DNA of 64,000 nt from Pseudosulfitobacter pseudonitzschiae (GTDB taxonomy: Bacteria > Pseudomonadota > Alphaproteobacteria > Rhodobacterales > Rhodobacteraceae): assembly GCF_900129395.1 (NCBI RefSeq), contig NZ_FQVP01000004.1:1-64000 (forward strand), read 5' to 3'. Made by a program: the position numbers and the translations under genes. How positions within the stretch are numbered: position 1 is the first letter of the stretch; each line of letters opens with the position of its first letter. Below the pieces are notes generated by a model, which ran no database searches, was not told the DNA's origin, and saw nothing but the letters and a program-made list of their open reading frames with translations. Below are positions 53,121 to 61,075 of the stretch, one piece after another.

Positions 53121-53800
53121 AACTGCGCCATATCTGTCTAGCCCTGTGCGCCGGTCTGGTCCTCTCCGCTTGCAGCGGTGGCACCGAAAAGGCCAGTTCG
53201 CAGTCGTCCACCCTGTCCGAGGTCGCGAACTCCATTGTTGCGGGTCGCAAAGCCAAGCGGAATCCGCCGGAATTGCCGACACTGACGCGGCCCTTGCTGG
53301 ACAACCTGACGGTCGGCTCGCTCGAAGTTATTGCGTCCAAGCGCGGGCAGACCGCCTATTTGATCCCCGAGGCAAGGCGCAGCGGAAACCTGACGGTCTG
53401 GCGCACAGGCGGCAACAGCCAGGTCATTCTGCGTGACGGCGTGTTGATCGGCACCAAGGGATTGGGCAATGACCTTGCCTCTGCCGACGCGTCCCCCGCG
53501 CTGGCGGCCGTCCGCAGCCGTGGCGGCAGTGCAGGCCAACGCGTGATGTACATCCGCAATGACGTGAACGGCGTCGACCGCATGTCGCTGAGCTGCGAGG
53601 TGCACAATCTGGGTGCCGAAAACCTTGAGATCGTCGAACGCAGTTTCCCGACCGTTCACCTGCGCGAGGATTGCGTCAACGAAACCGGGAAAATCGCCAA
53701 CCATTACTGGGTGGACCGCCGCGACGGCACGGTCTGGAAATCGCGGCAATGGGCAGGCCCGCAAACCGGCTATCTGGATATCCGGTTGCTGAAAAAATAA
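53117..53800 (+). CDS. yjbF: YjbF/GfcB-family lipoprotein
   Basis: The 227-residue lipoprotein has lipobox VLSACSG with lipid attachment at Cys19. Residues 35-225 follow the YjbF (GfcB) layout: LLDNLTVGSLEVIASKRGQTAYLIP (split by turns), ILRDGVLIGTKGLGNDLASAD (split by turns), and NHYWVDRRDGTVWKSRQWAGPQTGYLDIRLLK (split by turns) as the conserved ending. It is co-translated with yjbH. In E. coli the yjbEFGH operon makes an extracellular polysaccharide and is turned on by the Rcs system; the same role is inferred here. Confidence 0.93.
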   Translation: MKLRHICLALCAGLVLSACSGGTEKASSQSSTLSEVANSIVAGRKAKRNPPELPTLTRPLLDNLTVGSLEVIASKRGQTAYLIPEARRSGNLTVWRTGGNSQVILRDGVLIGTKGLGNDLASADASPALAAVRSRGGSAGQRVMYIRNDVNGVDRMSLSCEVHNLGAENLEIVERSFPTVHLREDCVNETGKIANHYWVDRRDGTVWKSRQWAGPQTGYLDIRLLKK

Positions 53801-53894
53801 CGCCAGGCGTGGCCGAGCTCCCCTGAGGACGTGTCTTTGGTTCGGCAACAAGGCAACAAGCGATGCGGTTTTGACCCGATCAAAGCCAAGTCTG

Positions 53895-53923
53895 TTGAGA
53901 CAACAATGGTTCTGGGGTACTCA
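53895..53923 (+). promoter_or_regulatory. Candidate promoter of the YjbE-like gene
   Basis: TTGAGA (53895-53900), a 17-base spacer and TACTCA (53918-53923) lie 29 bases upstream of the ATG at 53952. This suggests separate expression of the small gene from yjbHF. Confidence 0.35.
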
Positions 53924-53951
53924 GACAACATCTGATCCATGGAGCCATATT

Positions 53952-54194
53952 ATGACCAAAGCATTGAAATTCTTCTCGGCGGCCGCCCTGTCGGCTGCGA
54001 TGACGCTGCCCGCGTTCGCCGATGACATCCCTCTGAATTCGACAGTTTCCGGCGGTGCAGGCCAGGCCAATGTTGACGGTCAAACAACTCTGGTTGGTGG
54101 CGAGTTAGAGACGGGAATCGCCCTTGGAGCGACGGCGGCGGTTATCGTTGCGCTCGCCGGGTCCAACAATGAAACCGTGACATCGACGCCGTAA
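53952..54194 (+). CDS. Small exported YjbE/GfcA-like protein
   Basis: The 80-residue precursor starts at ATG 53952 behind GGAGCC. A signal peptide ends at PAFA-D (about residue 23). The mature 57 residues are small and polar (STVSGGAGQANVDGQTTL) with a hydrophobic stretch GIALGATAAVIVALAGSNNE and a Thr/Ser-rich tail ending VTSTP. Size, composition and the VALAx-GSN-Thr-rich ending resemble E. coli YjbE (GfcA), the first gene of yjbEFGH. Here it lies after yjbH-yjbF with its own promoter and terminator, and yjbG is missing. The likeness is by eye and so moderate. Confidence 0.6.
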   Translation: MTKALKFFSAAALSAAMTLPAFADDIPLNSTVSGGAGQANVDGQTTLVGGELETGIALGATAAVIVALAGSNNETVTSTP

Positions 54195-54206
54195 ACCGCC
54201 TTTGCC

Positions 54207-54237
54207 AAACCGGATGCCATCAAGCGTCCGGTTTTTT
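54207..54237 (+). terminator. Terminator after the YjbE-like gene
   Basis: AAACCGGATGC (54207-54217) pairs with GCGTCCGGTTT (54224-54234), one G-T pair, followed by a run of T to 54237. It is a textbook intrinsic terminator. Confidence 0.92.
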
Positions 54238-54267
54238 CGGCTGACGCGTTCAAACAGGGCAATGTGC

Positions 54268-54801
54268 TTAGTCCAACAGCCCCTCGATCGCGTGAACCAC
54301 TGGTTCCGACAGCGGTTTTGTCCCTGATCCCCAGGTCGCCACAACCTCGCCGTCCGGCCCGATCAGCACCTTTTGAAAATTCCACTTCGGCTCGAACCCG
54401 GTCTCGCGGCGGACTTGCGCATAGAACGGATGCGCATCCGCACCCCGCACGTGGGTGATGTCCGTCATTGGCAGGTCCAAACCAAAGGTCAGCTCGCAGA
54501 ACTCCTTGACCTCGGCGGCGCTGTCCAGCTCTTGGCGAAAGTCGTCCGAGGGCACGGCCAGCACCACCAGCCCGCGCGCCCTGTAGCGATCATAAAGCGT
54601 CTGAAGCTCGGTGTATTGCGGGGTGTAGGCACATTGCGACGCGGTGTTGACGACCAGTACCGGGCGACCCGCCCAATCGTCCATCGCCAATTGGCCCCCG
54701 TCGATACTTGAAAACCGCTGACCGCTGACCCCGGCAAACGCAGCCGTTCCAAATGCAAGGCTGGCGAACAGCGCGGCGAACATATGGACAAGGCGTTTCA
54801 T
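54268..54801 (-). CDS. Exported glutathione peroxidase-family protein
   Basis: The 177-residue precursor starts at ATG 54801 (MKRLVHMFAALFASLAFG), which has AGGAGG 7 bases upstream; the frame is open further but unsupported. The signal peptide ends near AFA-G (residue about 24). The peroxidatic Cys is in VVNTASQCAYTPQ, with the Gln in LVVLAVPSDDFRQEL-like context and the Trp in FEPKWNFQKVLI. It is the bacterial cysteine type, usually thioredoxin-dependent. A periplasmic location is inferred from the signal peptide. It diverges from msrB with 150 bases between starts. Confidence 0.9.
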   Translation of the reverse strand: MKRLVHMFAALFASLAFGTAAFAGVSGQRFSSIDGGQLAMDDWAGRPVLVVNTASQCAYTPQYTELQTLYDRYRARGLVVLAVPSDDFRQELDSAAEVKEFCELTFGLDLPMTDITHVRGADAHPFYAQVRRETGFEPKWNFQKVLIGPDGEVVATWGSGTKPLSEPVVHAIEGLLD

Positions 54802-54951
54802 GGCAAACCTCCTGGTGCAACTGCTAAGATATACACTGGAACGCGCCGAACGGATCACATTTCCTTTCCGTGACCATGCTGTAACATCCCTTTGATTTTT
54901 CCCCGCCCACACCATCTTATGCTCAAAGAAACCCTGACCGAAGGAGGCAAA

Positions 54952-55401
54952 ATGGCCACCTATACCAAAGATCCCGACGCCATCGCGCGCCTGTCACCCG
55001 AAGAATATCGCGTGACCCAGCAAAACGGCACCGAACGCCCCGGCACCGGACCGCTTTTGGACAACAAGGAACCGGGCATCTACGTCGACATCGTCTCGGG
55101 CGAACCGCTGTTTGCATCCTCTGACAAATACGAAAGCGGCTGTGGCTGGCCCAGCTTCACCAAGCCGATTGAACCGGCCCATGTGAACGAGTTGCGCGAT
55201 GACAGCCTGGGCATGATCCGCACCGAAGTCCGCAGCACCCACGGCGACAGCCATCTGGGCCATGTTTTCCCCGATGGGCCACGGGATCGCGGCGGCTTGC
55301 GCTATTGCATCAACTCGGCCTCGCTGCGCTTTGTCCATCGTGACGACATGCAGGCCGAAGGCTATGGCGACTATCTCGACCAGGTGGAGGATGTGGCATG
55401 A
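54952..55401 (+). CDS. msrB: Methionine-R-sulfoxide reductase
   Basis: The 149-residue enzyme reduces the R form of methionine sulfoxide. ATG 54952 follows AAGGAGG by 6 bases, which decides the start over the open frame from 54892. Family blocks are [57 protein letters not shown], and the catalytic Cys in [13 protein letters not shown]. The two CxxC zinc sites of many MsrBs are absent, so it is the zinc-free form, and a resolving Cys may be the one in SGCGWPSF. No signal peptide, so it is cytoplasmic. It is coupled to msrA by a 4-base overlap. Confidence 0.97.
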   Translation: MATYTKDPDAIARLSPEEYRVTQQNGTERPGTGPLLDNKEPGIYVDIVSGEPLFASSDKYESGCGWPSFTKPIEPAHVNELRDDSLGMIRTEVRSTHGDSHLGHVFPDGPRDRGGLRYCINSASLRFVHRDDMQAEGYGDYLDQVEDVA

Positions 55402-55904
55402 GCGACGCACGCGCAGTTCTGGCAGGCGGATGTTTCTGGGGCATGGAGGATCTGATCCGCAAACGCCCCGGCGTGAAATCCACCCGTGTGGGCTATACCG
55501 GCGGTGACGTGCCCAACGCGACCTATCGCAACCACGGCACCCACGCCGAAGGGATCGAGATCATCTATGATCCCGCCATCGTGTCCTATCGCGAGTTGCT
55601 GGAGTTCTTCTTTCAGATCCACGATCCCACCACGCCAAACCGTCAGGGCAACGATGTGGGGCTAAGCTATCGGTCGGCGATTTATTACGTCGACGAAGAG
55701 CAGAAAGCCGTGGCGCTGGACACGATTGCCGATGTCGAGGCATCTGGCCTGTGGCCCGGCAAGGTCGTGACCGAAGTCGAACCGGTCGGTGACTTCTGGG
55801 AGGCGGAACCCGAGCATCAGGACTATCTGGAACGCATCCCCAACGGCTATACTTGCCATTTTATCCGCCCTGACTGGGTGCTGCCCAAACGCGCGGCGGA
55901 ATAG
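55398..55904 (+). CDS. msrA: Methionine-S-sulfoxide reductase
   Basis: The 168-residue enzyme reduces the S form of methionine sulfoxide. The active-site motif [16 protein letters not shown], followed by [18 protein letters not shown] and [18 protein letters not shown], is complete. The usual resolving Cys near the C-terminus is likely in GYTCHFIRP. It is translated together with msrB; the two cover both sulfoxide stereoisomers. With the divergent exported peroxidase this forms an oxidative-damage cluster. Confidence 0.97.
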   Translation: MSDARAVLAGGCFWGMEDLIRKRPGVKSTRVGYTGGDVPNATYRNHGTHAEGIEIIYDPAIVSYRELLEFFFQIHDPTTPNRQGNDVGLSYRSAIYYVDEEQKAVALDTIADVEASGLWPGKVVTEVEPVGDFWEAEPEHQDYLERIPNGYTCHFIRPDWVLPKRAAE

Positions 55905-55920
55905 ACCCTAACAAAGCAAT

Positions 55921-57927
55921 TCAGCCGTCCGCGACACGCGGGCGGCCCGACGCCTCGACCGTCAGCGTCGCCTCGACAAAGACCTGCCGCGCTTCAGCCT
56001 CGGCGGTGCGAATGTCCCGCTCCACCCTCACCTGGATATCCCCTGCACCGGCAGCCTGTGCCTCGGAAACTGCAGCCGACTGCAGGGCCGTTTCCAGCCG
56101 TGTCAGAGCCGCATCCGACGACATGAAGTCCTCGGGGCCGCTGTCCAGATGCACCCGGAACCGTCCTTCGCTGGGCGAGGTCACCGTGCCGCTGCGCCGC
56201 ATCGTCACGCGCCCCACAACGGCGCCGATGGCATTGGCCACGCCTGCGTGTTCCGGCAGGATCATCTTGCAGCCCATCAACGCCCCCACAGCCGGGTAAT
56301 AGCTGGCGGCAGAGGCGCCCAGACCGATCACCGGCACATTCAGGCCGGTGTCAATCCGCACAACGCCTGCGTGCCGGCCCAACCCGCGTTGCATCAGAAC
56401 GTGACGCGCCAGGGTTTCGGGGGACAGGCCAAAATCCAGCGTGTCCTCGGCAAAAGCAGTTTCTAACAGGGCCAATCCGGTCTGATGTGTCAGCTGATCG
56501 ACAATGATCTGCGCCATCACCAGTGGATCACGCGCCAGCGTCACCCCGGCACCTGTGCGTCGCCTGCCAAACAGTTCCAGCGCCATCTGCGCCGCCTCTG
56601 TATTCCAGGCTGACACGACCCCCAGCACATGCGCCGCGTCCGACGGCGTGACACCCGCAACTTGGACAAGACCACGCTCGACCAGCCGTTTCAGCGCCGC
56701 GACCTCCATGCGCGATTTCAGCACCTTGCCCACTGGCCAGACTGCAGTGCCGATCCGATGCAGCAGGTCGGCATCCCGTTCCGCCAGCCCGTGCGCCTCG
56801 ATCCCCTGCACCGCGCGGACAAAGCGGGCATCGTATTCACCGGGCGTCGTGCTGCGCAATTGTTGCTCTAACACATGCAAAACCACGTCTTCCGCCTCAT
56901 GCGCGATCAGCGAAACGGGCAGCAAACGGCGCGGTCCCAGCGTCACGCCACCTTGCAGGCCGTCGACGGTAAAATGCACCTCGCTGTCCCCGCCAAGGCC
57001 GGTGGTGCGCATCGCCACCGCCTCGACCATCGTGCGATAGGGGCCGACCTGCGCGCCCGCGGGGTCAATCGCCGGCCGCCCGTTTTTCAGCATGGCAACA
57101 TCCGTCGTGGTCCCGCCAATGTCACTGACCAGCGCCGTATCCGCCCCCGTCATCCACCGTGCCCCCACGATCGATGCGGCAGGGCCACTCAGGATCGTCT
57201 CGATAGGACGCGCCCGCGCCTGCTCAGCGCTCATCAGCGCCCCATCTCCCCGCACGACCATCATGGGCGCCGTCACGCCGAGATCTGCCAGCACCTGTTC
57301 CGCGCGGCCGATCAATCGCAACGTCAGCCCGATCAACCGCGCGTTCAGCACCGCCGTCAGCGCCCGCTTTGGTCCGTTCAACTTGGCCGACAGCAGGTGC
57401 GAGGCCGACACCGGCCGCCCGGTGATCTGCGTGACCAGCTCTGCCGCCCGCAATTCGTGTGCAGGATTGCGCGTGCCGAACTGGGCGGCCACCGCAAAAC
57501 CACTGACATCCGATTTATGTGTCTCTAAAAAGGCGATCAGTGCCGCCTCGTCCAGGGTTGCAACCTCTACACCGGCGTGATCATGCCCGCCGTCAACCAC
57601 GATATAGGGATCACCCTTTAATGCCTCGCGCAGCCCGTGCGCCTCCAGGTCCCTTTCCCGAAAACCGATATACACCAGCGCCACGCGCCCGCCCTGCCCT
57701 TCGACCAGCGCGTTTGTCGCCAGCGTCGTTGACAACGACGCCATCGTCACCTGATCCGCCGTCACCCCCGATTGCGCCAGCACCGCCCGCACCGCGGCCC
57801 CTACGCCAATCGCCAGGTCCTGCCGCGTGGTCAGCGCCTTGGCGCTGGCAATCACCACCTGCTCGTCGCGAACCAGCACCGCATCGGTATAGGTCCCGCC
57901 CGTGTCCACACCCAACAAGATCGCCAT
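55921..57927 (-). CDS. Hydantoinase/oxoprolinase A-type subunit (HyuA family)
   Basis: The 668-residue ASKHA-fold protein has the ATP-site block GVDTGGTYTDAVLVRDEQV at its N-terminus, VSDIGGTTTDVAMLKNGRPA as the second phosphate loop, and RTTGLGGDSEV. These mark the HyuA half of ATP-dependent hydantoinases and acetone/acetophenone carboxylases. No HyuB gene is next to it, so it either acts with a partner elsewhere or is a stand-alone enzyme. Its start codon overlaps the queG stop by 1 base, so it is co-translated with queG. The substrate is unknown. Confidence 0.88.
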   Translation of the reverse strand: MAILLGVDTGGTYTDAVLVRDEQVVIASAKALTTRQDLAIGVGAAVRAVLAQSGVTADQVTMASLSTTLATNALVEGQGGRVALVYIGFRERDLEAHGLREALKGDPYIVVDGGHDHAGVEVATLDEAALIAFLETHKSDVSGFAVAAQFGTRNPAHELRAAELVTQITGRPVSASHLLSAKLNGPKRALTAVLNARLIGLTLRLIGRAEQVLADLGVTAPMMVVRGDGALMSAEQARARPIETILSGPAASIVGARWMTGADTALVSDIGGTTTDVAMLKNGRPAIDPAGAQVGPYRTMVEAVAMRTTGLGGDSEVHFTVDGLQGGVTLGPRRLLPVSLIAHEAEDVVLHVLEQQLRSTTPGEYDARFVRAVQGIEAHGLAERDADLLHRIGTAVWPVGKVLKSRMEVAALKRLVERGLVQVAGVTPSDAAHVLGVVSAWNTEAAQMALELFGRRRTGAGVTLARDPLVMAQIIVDQLTHQTGLALLETAFAEDTLDFGLSPETLARHVLMQRGLGRHAGVVRIDTGLNVPVIGLGASAASYYPAVGALMGCKMILPEHAGVANAIGAVVGRVTMRRSGTVTSPSEGRFRVHLDSGPEDFMSSDAALTRLETALQSAAVSEAQAAGAGDIQVRVERDIRTAEAEARQVFVEATLTVEASGRPRVADG

Positions 57928-58955
57928 CAGGCCGTTCCCTTCAATCGCGCCACCGCCCAGCGCGCCGCATCGGCCACCGTCGCATCCGCATCTTCACAGA
58001 AGCCTTGCGCCACCGGCACAAGCGCAGCGACACCTGAATTCCCAATTGCGTACAAAACGTTACGAACAAACCGGTCGCGCCCAATCCGCTTGATCGGAGA
58101 GCCGGAGAACCGCGCCCGAAACGCCGCATCGTCCAATGCCGCCAGTTCCGCCAACGGCGGCGCTCCAACGCCCCCATGATAGCGCAGGTCGCTGGCCGCC
58201 ACGGCGAACTTGTTCCACGGACACACCGCCAGACAATCGTCGCAGCCGTAAATCCTGTTGCCCATCAGCGCACGCAGATCCTCATCCACAGGGCCTGCGT
58301 GTTCAATCGTCAGGTAGGAAATGCAACGTCGCGCATCCAACTGATAGGGGGCCGGAAAGGCGTCGGTCGGGCAGATGTCCAGACAGGCGGTACAGGACCC
58401 GCAATGCCCCACCTCTGGCGCATCGGGTTCGAACTCTAGCGTCGTGAAAACAGAGCCTAAAAAGGCCCAGTTTCCCCATTCACGGCTCAGAAGATTGGTG
58501 TGTTTGCCCTGCCATCCCAAGCCCGCCGCCTGCCCCAGCGCCTTTTCCGGCACCGGAGCGGTGTCGACAAAAACCTTGATCTCGCCGCCTGCGGTCTCGA
58601 TCAGCCACCGCCCTAACCGCTTCAGCCGTTTCTTGACGATGTCATGATAATCGCGCCCTTGGGCATAGGCCGAAATCACCCCCCGCTCGCGTTCGCGCAG
58701 CAGCGGCAATGGGTCATATTCGGGCGCATAGCTTTCAGCCAGCATGATGACCGACCGCGCCTCGGGCCACAGGGCGGCGGGGTTGCCGCGCCAGTGCATC
58801 CGCTCGGCCATCCAGCCCATCTGTCCGTGATAGCCCGCCTGAACGAACGCCTCCAAACGCGCCGCAGCCTGCGGCACCGCATCCGGCCTGCACACACGCG
58901 CCATCACAAAGCCCTCTTCGAGGGCCCGTGTGATAACCTGCTGCTTCAGGTCCAT
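57927..58955 (-). CDS. queG: Epoxyqueuosine reductase
   Basis: The 342-residue enzyme removes the epoxide oxygen in the last step of queuosine synthesis on tRNA, using cobalamin and two 4Fe-4S clusters. The ferredoxin cysteines are clear: [16 protein letters not shown] and [14 protein letters not shown]. The N-terminal corrinoid-binding half includes [28 protein letters not shown] (split by turns) and [27 protein letters not shown] (split by turns). The protein's cobalamin need links it to cobO in this window. A hairpin separates it from the upstream GST gene. Confidence 0.96.
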   Translation of the reverse strand: MDLKQQVITRALEEGFVMARVCRPDAVPQAAARLEAFVQAGYHGQMGWMAERMHWRGNPAALWPEARSVIMLAESYAPEYDPLPLLRERERGVISAYAQGRDYHDIVKKRLKRLGRWLIETAGGEIKVFVDTAPVPEKALGQAAGLGWQGKHTNLLSREWGNWAFLGSVFTTLEFEPDAPEVGHCGSCTACLDICPTDAFPAPYQLDARRCISYLTIEHAGPVDEDLRALMGNRIYGCDDCLAVCPWNKFAVAASDLRYHGGVGAPPLAELAALDDAAFRARFSGSPIKRIGRDRFVRNVLYAIGNSGVAALVPVAQGFCEDADATVADAARWAVARLKGTA

Positions 58956-58989
58956 GTCTTCTCTGGTTCAAAAAATCCCGGGGTCAGGC

Positions 58990-59016
58990 CACAGGCCAAG
59001 GGGCAATACCCCTGTG
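58990..59016 (-). terminator. Hairpin after the GST gene
   Basis: AGGGG (58999-59003) pairs with CCCCT (59009-59013), extended by CACA (58990-58993) with TGTG (59013-59016) in an alternative fold. It lies downstream of the 59028 stop and before queG. Confidence 0.4.
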
Positions 59017-59027
59017 CCACGCCCGCC

Positions 59028-59693
59028 TTAGAAATCCAGGTCATTGTAATGCCGCGGTGGTGGAAAGCCAGGGACCTGGTCGGCCAGAATATTGCGAAAC
59101 GCCGGGCGGCTCTTGATCTTGGCGTACCAATCCTTGACCACAGCCGACCGGTTCCAATCCACGTCCGAGATATAGTCCAGCGATGACAGATGTGCGGCGG
59201 CAGCGAAATCGGCCAGCGTCATCTGGTCACCCGCCAGCCAGCGACGATGGTCGAGCAGCCAGGTCATGTAGTCCAGATGGTATTTGATCGCCTTGGCCCC
59301 GGCTTTCACGTTCTTCGAATCGGGATAGCCTTGTCCCATCATCTTCTTGTTCACCCGCTCGTACAGCAGCTTGGATGTCACCTCGTGGTGAAACTTGTCA
59401 TCAAACCAGTTGACCAACCGCCGCACTTCCAGTCGCGCCACCGGGTCCTTTGGCAGCAACGACGGCTCGGGCCGCGTTTCTTCCAGGTATTCGCAAATCG
59501 GTCCGCTTTCCGACATGATGATCCCGTCCAACTGCAACACCGGCACCTTGGCTGCGGGGTTGCGGCGCAGGAAATCGGCGTCGGCCTCCCAATATTTCTC
59601 TTCTACCAGATCAACCCCGATCTTCTTCTCGGCAAGGCTCAGACGGACCTTGCGGCAGAAAGGGGACAGGGGAACGTGAAACATTTTGGCCAT
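59028..59693 (-). CDS. Glutathione S-transferase family protein
   Basis: The 221-residue cytosolic protein has an N-terminal thioredoxin-like domain (MFHVPLSPFCRKVRLSLAEKKI, split by turns, then FLRRNPAAKVPVLQLDG and MSESGPICEYLEE). A Ser-Pro-Phe-Cys motif stands at the active site. The helical C-terminal domain includes HRRWLAGDQMTLADFAAAAHLSSLDYISDVDWN (split by turns). The Asp-x-Ala-Asp N-capping box is intact. The substrate is unknown. It is a second, clearly different GST from that at 13132-13731. Confidence 0.93.
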   Translation of the reverse strand: MAKMFHVPLSPFCRKVRLSLAEKKIGVDLVEEKYWEADADFLRRNPAAKVPVLQLDGIIMSESGPICEYLEETRPEPSLLPKDPVARLEVRRLVNWFDDKFHHEVTSKLLYERVNKKMMGQGYPDSKNVKAGAKAIKYHLDYMTWLLDHRRWLAGDQMTLADFAAAAHLSSLDYISDVDWNRSAVVKDWYAKIKSRPAFRNILADQVPGFPPPRHYNDLDF

Positions 59694-59754
59694 GGGACAT
59701 CCGTTATAGGGTGAACGAAACGTTCACCTTCCTTGCACGGGCTGCGAGGGCTTT

Positions 59755-60468
59755 TCAACTCTCGAAACAGGTTGCGCGACCATCCGCTTTAATTGTCGCC
59801 GCCCCGTCCAGCACAGCAGCGGCACGACGCCGGACCGATTTGCTGGGGTTGCTGGCAGATCGCTCTTTGGGCAATGGCAGGATCGCCGCCAGACGTGCCG
59901 CCTGCACATCGCTCAACGCGTCCGGGGCCACACCGAAATAGTGACGGGCCGCCGCGTCGACGCCAAACACGCCCTCGTCGAATTCAACCACGTTCAGATA
60001 GACCTCGATGATCCGCCGCTTGGACCACAGCGCCTCGACCAGCGGGGTCATCAGCGCCTCGAGTGCCTTTCGGGACCAGTTCCGCCCGTGCCAAAGATAG
60101 ACGTTCTTGACCACCTGCTGGCTGATCGTCGAGGCGCCCCGACCCGAGCCTTCTTCGATGGCGGTGCGGATCGCAACCAGGTCAAAGCCCCAGTGATTGC
60201 AGAAATTCGCGTCCTCGGCGGCCACGACCGACCGGGCCATCACAGGGGCCACGTTTTCCAAGGGCACCCATTCGCGTTCAATGCCCCCCAAACGGCGCGA
60301 TTCCTGCGCCATGTAGATCGTGGTGGGCGGATTCACGACCGAATACAAAACCACCAGAAACACCATCAGCAAGAACACGGCGCAAACGGCACGCAACAGC
60401 CAACGCCCGGGGCGAAGGCGCTTTCTCGTCTTGGTCTTCGCGGTTTTTTTCGTCGTTTTTCGGGCCAT
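59755..60468 (-). CDS. mtgA: Monofunctional peptidoglycan glycosyltransferase
   Basis: This 237-residue enzyme polymerises lipid II into glycan strands. The chosen start at 60468 gives a lysine/arginine-rich cytoplasmic segment (MARKTTKKTAKTKTRKRLRPG split by turns) and one membrane helix (about 24-46). The GT51 catalytic motifs follow: SVVAAEDANFCNHWGFD with the catalytic Glu, GRGASTISQQVVKNVYL and SKRRIIEVYLNVVEFDEGVFGVDAAA (split by turns). No transpeptidase domain is present. The frame opens as far up as 60561, but that extension lacks support. Confidence 0.95.
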   Translation of the reverse strand: MARKTTKKTAKTKTRKRLRPGRWLLRAVCAVFLLMVFLVVLYSVVNPPTTIYMAQESRRLGGIEREWVPLENVAPVMARSVVAAEDANFCNHWGFDLVAIRTAIEEGSGRGASTISQQVVKNVYLWHGRNWSRKALEALMTPLVEALWSKRRIIEVYLNVVEFDEGVFGVDAAARHYFGVAPDALSDVQAARLAAILPLPKERSASNPSKSVRRRAAAVLDGAATIKADGRATCFES

Positions 60469-60801
60469 CCAACAGCTATAAACGTCCCCGTCAAAGCCCG
60501 CAATCGTTGGCTGCATGCTAAGGAAAAACTGCGAAATAGCTAAAATCAGACGGGTTTCCACGTCTGGCCTCGCACCAAGATCGACCCTGTTCCAGCCCTA
60601 TCGGCACCAGATGTCGGGGGTCAGGGACCACGCACCCCAACATACCCTTTCAGGCATGAAACGCGCAGGCTGGGAATGCAGAAAAATTTAAGAAATATCA
60701 ATTTGTTAAGCGGCGCACGCAATCGGCATTCCATGCTAGTGTGATAACACGGCTGTTTGGCCGATTACGCAACTCCCGCAACGCAACATGGAGACATCGG
60801 G
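60469..60801. other. Intergenic region between mtgA and the small protein gene
   Basis: This 333-base divergent gap contains no convincing gene. The 60685-60760 part is AT-rich with two TTAAG repeats 14 bases apart (60689 and 60707 region), so it probably carries the promoter of the small gene at 60802. I cannot fix hexamers with confidence. Confidence 0.4.
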
Positions 60802-61053
60802 ATGATTACCGCACTCAGCGCGTCCGGCTCTGCCGGGCTGTATACCACACCACAGCCTGCCGTGCTCAGCTATGCTGATGCAGCAACGGTATGGCTGCTT
60901 AGCTGGTCCGGCAACGACGAAAACATCATCGCCGCCAAGATGGGCACCAACGTGGGCCGCGTGGCCGACATTCTGGCAGAAAACACCTATGTCGGATCAC
61001 GCGACAACGCCGTGCGCATGCGCAACGCGCGCGCTGCGATGATGCAACGATAG
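60802..61053 (+). CDS. Small helix-turn-helix-like protein of unknown function
   Basis: The 83-residue protein starts at ATG 60802, with GGAG 9 bases upstream; the frame is open from 60757. The first 35 residues are flexible. Residues 37-75 read as small helices: LSYADAATVWLLSWSGNDENIIAAKMGTNVGRVADILAE (split by turns), where the helix-turn-helix-like block NIIAAKMGTNVGRVADILAE resembles a short DNA-binding domain. The end is RNARAAMMQR. I have no name for it, though similar small proteins are plausible in Rhodobacterales. A hairpin directly after its stop separates it from the convergent gltB. Confidence 0.65.
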   Translation: MITALSASGSAGLYTTPQPAVLSYADAATVWLLSWSGNDENIIAAKMGTNVGRVADILAENTYVGSRDNAVRMRNARAAMMQR

Positions 61054-61066
61054 GGCCAAAAGGCCC
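61053..61066. terminator. Short hairpin between the small gene and gltB
   Basis: GGGCC (61053-61057), four A residues and GGCCC (61062-61066) form a perfect 5-bp hairpin between two convergent genes. It probably ends gltB transcription and perhaps that of the small gene. Confidence 0.5.
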
Positions 61067-61075
61067 CATCGTCTC

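Noticed and set aside
60685-60715. CtrA binding site (paired TTAA boxes) upstream of the small gene
   Set aside because: The TTAA boxes are 14 bases apart rather than the 7 expected for CtrA.
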